Positions 59,401 through 64,000 of a DNA stretch of 64,000 nt are shown here, piece by piece. Source of the stretch: Lonicera japonica (Eukaryota; Streptophyta; Magnoliopsida; Dipsacales; Caprifoliaceae). The stretch covers positions 22,538,011-22,602,010 of the forward strand of contig CM038467.1 in NCBI GenBank assembly GCA_021464415.1. The letters are read 5' to 3'. The stretch's first letter is position 1, and every line of letters begins with the position of its first letter. The notes below the pieces were generated by a model. The model made no database searches. It saw nothing but the letters and a program-made list of their open reading frames with translations, and had not been told where the DNA came from. Both the position numbers and the translations under genes were made by a program.

Positions 59401-60845
59401 TTATTGATGTACTTGTAAAAAGCTACAAGTCATCAGATACTTTTAGACAAATTCAAAGCAAAATAGCCGAGATTTATAGACAGGTAATGAACCAAATAAT
59501 TCAATTAATTAAAAGTCCAAGCAAAACGGAAACCATTGTTTCAAGTTATAACTAACCTTGGCATGGTCTGTATTTACTTGCAGGATGGAGGGGTAATGGA
59601 GAAGATGGGGAGCCAAGCTAGCAAAGTTACTCAATCCCTTGTTCTCACAGAAAGGTCATTTGTGAACATGTATCGTGATAAGGGCTACTACTGGTTACGT
59701 CTTGCTATATACATTGCACTGGGCTTAGGATTAGCAACTGTTTTCTTAGATATTGGTTCGGGTTATGACTCTATCCGCGTAAGTTTATCTTATAAAGATC
59801 TAACAAGAGTTGTTCACATGAGTTTGTTTTGACTTCATAAGAAACCCACGCTATCTTTCTTAATGGTACAGGAGAGAGGATCAATGCTCATGTTTGTAGC
59901 TTCATTCTTGACGATAATGGCCATTGGCGGTTTCCCTTCATTTGTAGAGGATATGAAGGTTAGTAATATTATTTAACATCAAGGAAAATGCTACTCACAC
60001 TCCATATTTAATAACCACCTTTTATATAAACTAATTTGGCACCAATCAGATGAACTTTTTGGACAATGCCTTTAATGTTTTGTCCTTCTCTCTAGTGTCA
60101 CATTAGTTTGTATAAAACTTTTAAGTATGTTTAAAGTTAACTATCTTATTACCATTATAATTAGGTGTTTGCACGAGAGAGACTAAATGGTCATTATGGG
60201 GCAGGAGTGTTTGTAGTTGGCAATACACTTTCATCAATGCCGTATTTGCTTGTCATCTCTTTGATACCTGGAGCAATAATCTACTACCTCGTTGGACTTC
60301 AACGAGGTAACGAAAAATTTGTCTACTTCATACTTGTACTTTTCGCATGTATGATGCTGGTCGAGAGCATAATGATGATAGTAGCAAGCATGGTCCCTAA
60401 TTTCCTCATGGGCTTGATCACCGGGGCTGGAATCCAAGGCCTAATGATCCTAAGTGGTGGATTTTTTCGACTGCCAAACAATCTTCCCGCTATTTTCTGG
60501 CGATACCCGATGTATTACATAGCCTTCCACAAATACGCGTATCAAGGATTGTACAAGAATGAATTTGAAGGTCTTAAATTTCCTAATCATCAATTAGACG
60601 GGCCACCATTTATTGATGGTAATATGATTTTGAAGGATATTTGGCAAGTTGAGATGGGATACTCAAAATGGGTTGACCTTGGTATCTTGTTTGGGATGGT
60701 GGTTTTGTATAGGCTATTGTTCTTTTTTATTATTAAGATTGTTGAAAGGGTGAGACCTATTGTTAGAGAGGTCATTGTTTCTCTTAGGAGAACAAAAGGG
60801 GTTATTGGGTTTTCTTGGTCCAAACATTTAGAAGCAGCAAAATAG
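56428..60845 (+). CDS. Half-size ABCG (WBC) transporter
   Basis: ABCG half-transporters dimerise in the plasma membrane and export lipids such as cutin, wax or suberin precursors, or other small molecules. Coding exons: 56428-56623, 57853-57932, 58513-58977, 59073-59159, 59358-59483, 59584-59778, 59872-59958 and 60165-60845. All are GT-AG and in phase, giving 638 aa. The nucleotide-binding domain comes first: Walker [10 protein letters not shown] (51-59), Q-loop Q97, signature LSGGQ (157-161), Walker B LLFLDEP (177-183), D-loop SGLDS and H-loop His215. About six membrane helices follow from residue 340, with [20 protein letters not shown] and [20 protein letters not shown] as typical ABCG motifs. 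By wording it belongs to the ABCG11/ABCG1-like clade; substrate unknown. No key residue is missing. Introns 1 and 2 each carry a MITE. Confidence 0.95.
57066..57371. mobile_element. MITE, family A copy 2, in ABCG intron 1
   Basis: The left end ttccgtttgattataacatg and the right end, read inward, cggctgtgtttaatagcaac form a loose inverted repeat. Shared interior words (agatagaaaataag, ttccatggaaaa) link it to 26-308. Boundaries are approximate. Confidence 0.55.
57964..58427. mobile_element. MITE in ABCG intron 2
   Basis: The flanking 8-mers ctaattga (57956-57963) and ctaatcga (58428-58435) differ by one base. The ends are aggcgtgtttgtttttacct and, read inward, gggttgtttggcaaggtgg. Both ends carry tacctcttaatgg-like words, also seen in 14-3-3 intron 1. 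It fills most of the 580-bp intron. Confidence 0.6.
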
Positions 60846-61010
60846 ATGTGTATTAATTAATGCGATTCTTTTATTTACCCTCAGCCGACCGCATACATAT
60901 GTATATATATAGCTGATGGAGCAGAACTCATTTTTTGTTGTTTGGTGAAAATAACAAGACTTTTTACGAACTCAACTTATAGGACGCTAACATAGTAGAT
61001 ACATGCTAAA
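60846..61010 (+). other. Presumed ABCG 3' UTR
   Basis: AT-rich sequence after the stop codon; no clear aataaa hexamer was found. Confidence 0.4.
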
Positions 61011-61677
61011 TGGGTTGATTTTTTATTTTTTTTTTATTTTTTACATCAGAAATTCATTCAAACACTAAAATAAATATGCAGTAAAAAGATAAATTATAAT
61101 GAATAAGAAATTCAAACAGAAAGTGAGTTTATATACATATGTTCATTTTGTCCATTAAAATTTAAAATGATCATCCCATTTAGTTTAAATTGAATCAGAT
61201 AAAATTTTGTTGAGATAATTATTTTCACAAAATTTTATTAAAAAATATGTCCGTTTTTTCCTTGAAATAAGCACCTTATTTAATCAAATCATAATCACAC
61301 AACTATGGCATGCTCGCCAACGAGAGAGATTTTTTCATGATTTATTTTACATATAGTCAGCAAAATTATTTTTCTTCGGCCAAAACTTATGATGTGGTTC
61401 TACTAGTACGTATACGTGAGGTCTATTTAGTCAAATCATTATCACACAACTACATACTCCAACTAAATGCAGTTACAAAATTTGTAGCTCACCCGTTTAA
61501 CATAATAATAATAATTTAGACATTTAATTCCTTTTCTTTTAAGTAATGCAACACTTACAGAATGATTTTATCGGATATTTATACACCCGGTAAGATTAGG
61601 TGGTAATAATATTGAGTGAGAAAAATATTTTCTTTTTTTTTTTACTAAAAACTATTATTACATTGGAGATACTCTTA

Positions 61678-62941
61678 GGTGGCGTTTAGTAAAAAAACTG
61701 AAAACTGAAACTAAAAATTGAAAACTAAAAAAGCTGTTTGTTTACTTCTGAAAAATTATATCTGAAAAAATGTTGTTTGTTTGAATATAACACATCTGAA
61801 AACTGAATTTTTTTATTATGAACCATTTTGCCCTTATTATTTTATTTTGAACACATGATTTCAAATGAAAATAAGAAAGACATAATATTATATTAAATTA
61901 AAATTACTTAAACATTGATAATCTATCTTTCAATCCTTGAACCAAGTATAGAGCAACTCCTTTTTGATAATCCACGTAGTAATATTCTCTATATAAGTTA
62001 TTATTTCATCATCTTGTTGAAATAATTGGAGAACGGCGAACGGAGACGACGATAGAGGTGGAGAACGCGACGATGGAGGTGGAGAGCAGCGTGGGTAGGG
62101 AGAGATCTTGTGTTACGTTATGACCTAGAAGGCTTATTCAGTTTGATAAAAGAGTGAGGGTAGAGTTATGTGTAATTTTAAGTAGGGCTGGGAATTTAGA
62201 ACCGGGAACCAGAGAACCAGTCCGGACCGAACCGATAAAACTTGGTTCGGTTCGGTTCTTGGAAAATAGAAAACTTTTGTTACCGGTTCGGTTCTTCGAG
62301 GTTGTTAATGGTTCGGTTAACGGTTCTTGACATAATTTCTTTCTAATAACCGTTAAGGAACCGTTATTAGATTTTCCTTCTAAATTGCTTAGGAACCGAA
62401 CCGTTAAGGAACCGTTAGAACCATTAAGGAACCGTTATTTCTTTCCAATAACCATTAATATTTCGGTTTTTTTCTTGTTAATAGTTAACCAATAAACCAG
62501 TTCTTTCCAATAACCGTTAAGGGACCGATTTTTATCTTGTTAACGGTTAACCGATAAACCAGAAGAACCAAACCGTTAGAACCGGTTCGGTTCTTAAACC
62601 GGTTCTTCACTTTTTTATAGGTAGAATCGAACCGTTAACATAGAACCGGTTCAGTTAATGATTCCTCAAAATTTTTTAAATAATCGAACCGGTCCCAGGC
62701 CTAATTTTAAGGAAAGAGAGAGGGCAAAGTGGACTTTTTGCACCCTTAAAAATTAAGTTTTAGATTTAAGTGGCAACTTTGCCACTTAAAATTTTGGATG
62801 AAATTTTTTAGTTTTAAGTGGTAAAAGTTAAGTGGCTACTTAATTTTTTTTAGTTAGTGAACAACTTTGACAGCCACTTAAATCTGAAAATTTTAAATTT
62901 TCAGATTTTAGTGGCAAATTAAGTGGCAAGTGAACAAGGCC
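61678..62941. mobile_element. Tourist-like element hosting a nested MITE
   Basis: A tta trinucleotide flanks both sides (61675-61677 and 62942-62944). The ends are ggtggcgtttagtaaa and, read inward, ggccttgttcacttgcc. Subterminal ctgaaaa/ttttcag words appear at both ends. It contains the 521-bp hAT-type MITE at 62183-62703. The rest has a short GC-richer patch near 62030-62110 without a clear frame. Confidence 0.65.
62183..62703. mobile_element. hAT-type MITE nested in the Tourist-like element
   Basis: A perfect 8-bp duplication attttaag (62175-62182 and 62704-62711) flanks 521 bp. The ends are tagggctggga and, read inward, taggcctggga. The interior is full of aaccgtta/taacggtt and aaccggttcggtt words in both orientations. 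No coding capacity. Confidence 0.88.
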
Positions 62942-62970
62942 TTAGTCAATACATGCATTCATTCAAATAC

Positions 62971-62990
62971 TAATATATATATATATATAT
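62971..62990. repeat. (TA)n microsatellite
   Basis: A run of about ten TA units at the start of the second unit of the tandem array. Confidence 0.85.
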
Positions 62991-64000
62991 GCAGTAAAAA
63001 GATAAATTATAATGAGCAACATATTCAAACCAAAAGTTTGAATATTTCATCAAATCATTCATTTGGCAACAAGAGAATTTTCTTCCTTGAAATAAGCACC
63101 ATATTTCATCAGATCATAATCACACAACTATGGCGTGCTCACCCACAAGAGAATTTTTTTTCTTTGTTTCTTTTACATATGGTCAGTTCTTTGGCCAAAA
63201 CTGACGACGTGGTTCTACCAGTACCATAGCGCTATTTAATCAAATCATAATCAGACAACTACATACGCCAACTAAATGCATTTATAAAATTTGTTGCTCA
63301 CCCATTTAACATAATAAAAATAATTTAGACACTTAATTCATTCTCCTATAGACACTTATTTCATTCTCTTATGTAGTACTGCTATACTTACCGAATAATT
63401 TTATCGGATATTTATACATCCAATAAGATTATGTGGTAATAATCAAATCATAATCACACAACTACATACGCCAACTAAATGCAATTATAAAATTTGTAGT
63501 TAATCCATTTAACATAATAATAATTTAGACACTTAATTCATTTTTTCTTAAGTAGTGTTACACTTTCCGAATAGTTTTAGCGGATATTTATGCAACTGTT
63601 AAAATTAGGTGGTAATAATATTGAATAAGAAAAACATTTCTTTGTTTTCTTTTGCTATAAACTATGGTTACATTTGAGATACTCTTAGTCAATGCATGCA
63701 TTCATTCAAATATTGAAATAGTTGGTACAAGCTAAATGGGTTGACCCTTTTTTTTTGTACCATCAGACATTCATTCAAACACTAAAATAAATATATGCAG
63801 TAAAATGATAAATTATAATGAGTTAGAAATTCAAACCGAAAGTGAGTTTATATACATATGTTCGTTTTGTCCATTAAAATTTAAGATTATCATCTCATTC
63901 AGTTTTAAGTTTCAAATTTAATTTTTGATAAAATTGTGGAGATAATCATTTTCACAAAATTTCATTAAAAAATTCATCTATTTTTTCCTTGAAATAAGCA

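Larger units (their letters stand above)
61010..64000. repeat. Complex tandem repeat array, split by insertions
   Basis: Landmarks recur in order. gtaaaaagataaattataat (or gtaaaatgataaatt) occurs at about 61081, 62994 and 63801. ccttgaaataagca occurs at about 61260, 63086 and 63987. actacatac-ccaactaaatg occurs at about 61451, 63258 and 63461. ggatatttata occurs at about 61575, 63410 and 63582. This gives one unit (61010-61677), a shortened second unit (62945-63440), a partial copy (63441-63685) and the start of a further unit running past the window edge. The 61678-62941 MITE separates the first two. Confidence 0.85.

Overview
The window is nuclear DNA from a flowering plant, most likely a eudicot. 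It is strongly AT-rich. The genes are split by many GT-AG introns, and the space between genes is packed with plant-type transposable elements: hAT and Mutator-like DNA elements, MITEs, a Helitron, a tRNA-derived SINE, an L1-type LINE, a Ty1/copia element and solo LTRs. Nothing in the sequence identifies the species. No tRNA or rRNA gene and no prokaryotic or organellar gene set was recognised.

Four protein-coding genes could be rebuilt exon by exon with intact reading frames. (1) A 14-3-3 protein, minus strand, 9138 down to 5407, 4 coding exons, 263 aa. (2) A secreted family GH10 endo-1,4-beta-xylanase with an N-terminal carbohydrate-binding domain, minus strand, 21107 down to 15477, 7 coding exons, 574 aa. 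(3) A nuclear-type RNA-binding protein with three RRMs and an Arg/Tyr/Ser-rich tail (LIF2 / hnRNP-Q-like), plus strand, 30342 to 36984, 11 coding exons, 726 aa, with one apparent GC-AG intron. (4) A half-size ABCG transporter of the ABCG11/ABCG1-like type, plus strand, 56428 to 60845, 8 coding exons, 638 aa. They do not form a pathway. The xylanase (cell wall) and the transporter (plasma membrane lipid or wall-precursor export) are merely neighbours in a gene-poor region.

The rest is mobile DNA and its debris. At 1-5 kb there is an hAT-like element and two MITEs. At 11.6-12.9 kb and 22.1-23.7 kb lie two Mutator-like elements of one TIR family. A Helitron sits in a xylanase intron (19.9-20.3 kb). 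A dead LINE with a solo LTR inserted in it lies at 25-27.3 kb. The RRM gene carries in its introns an hAT remnant, a SINE interrupted by another element, and a small MITE. A palindromic minisatellite is at 46.8-47.45 kb and a decayed Ty1/copia element at 47.6-52.9 kb. A tandem repeat array, itself split by nested insertions, runs from 61.0 kb past the window end.

Most element boundaries were called from terminal inverted repeats plus target-site duplications read directly from the sequence. No new cellular defence or enzymatic system was found. The unusual material is structural: the palindrome minisatellite, nested insertions with readable insertion order, and possible gene fragments carried by Mutator-like elements.
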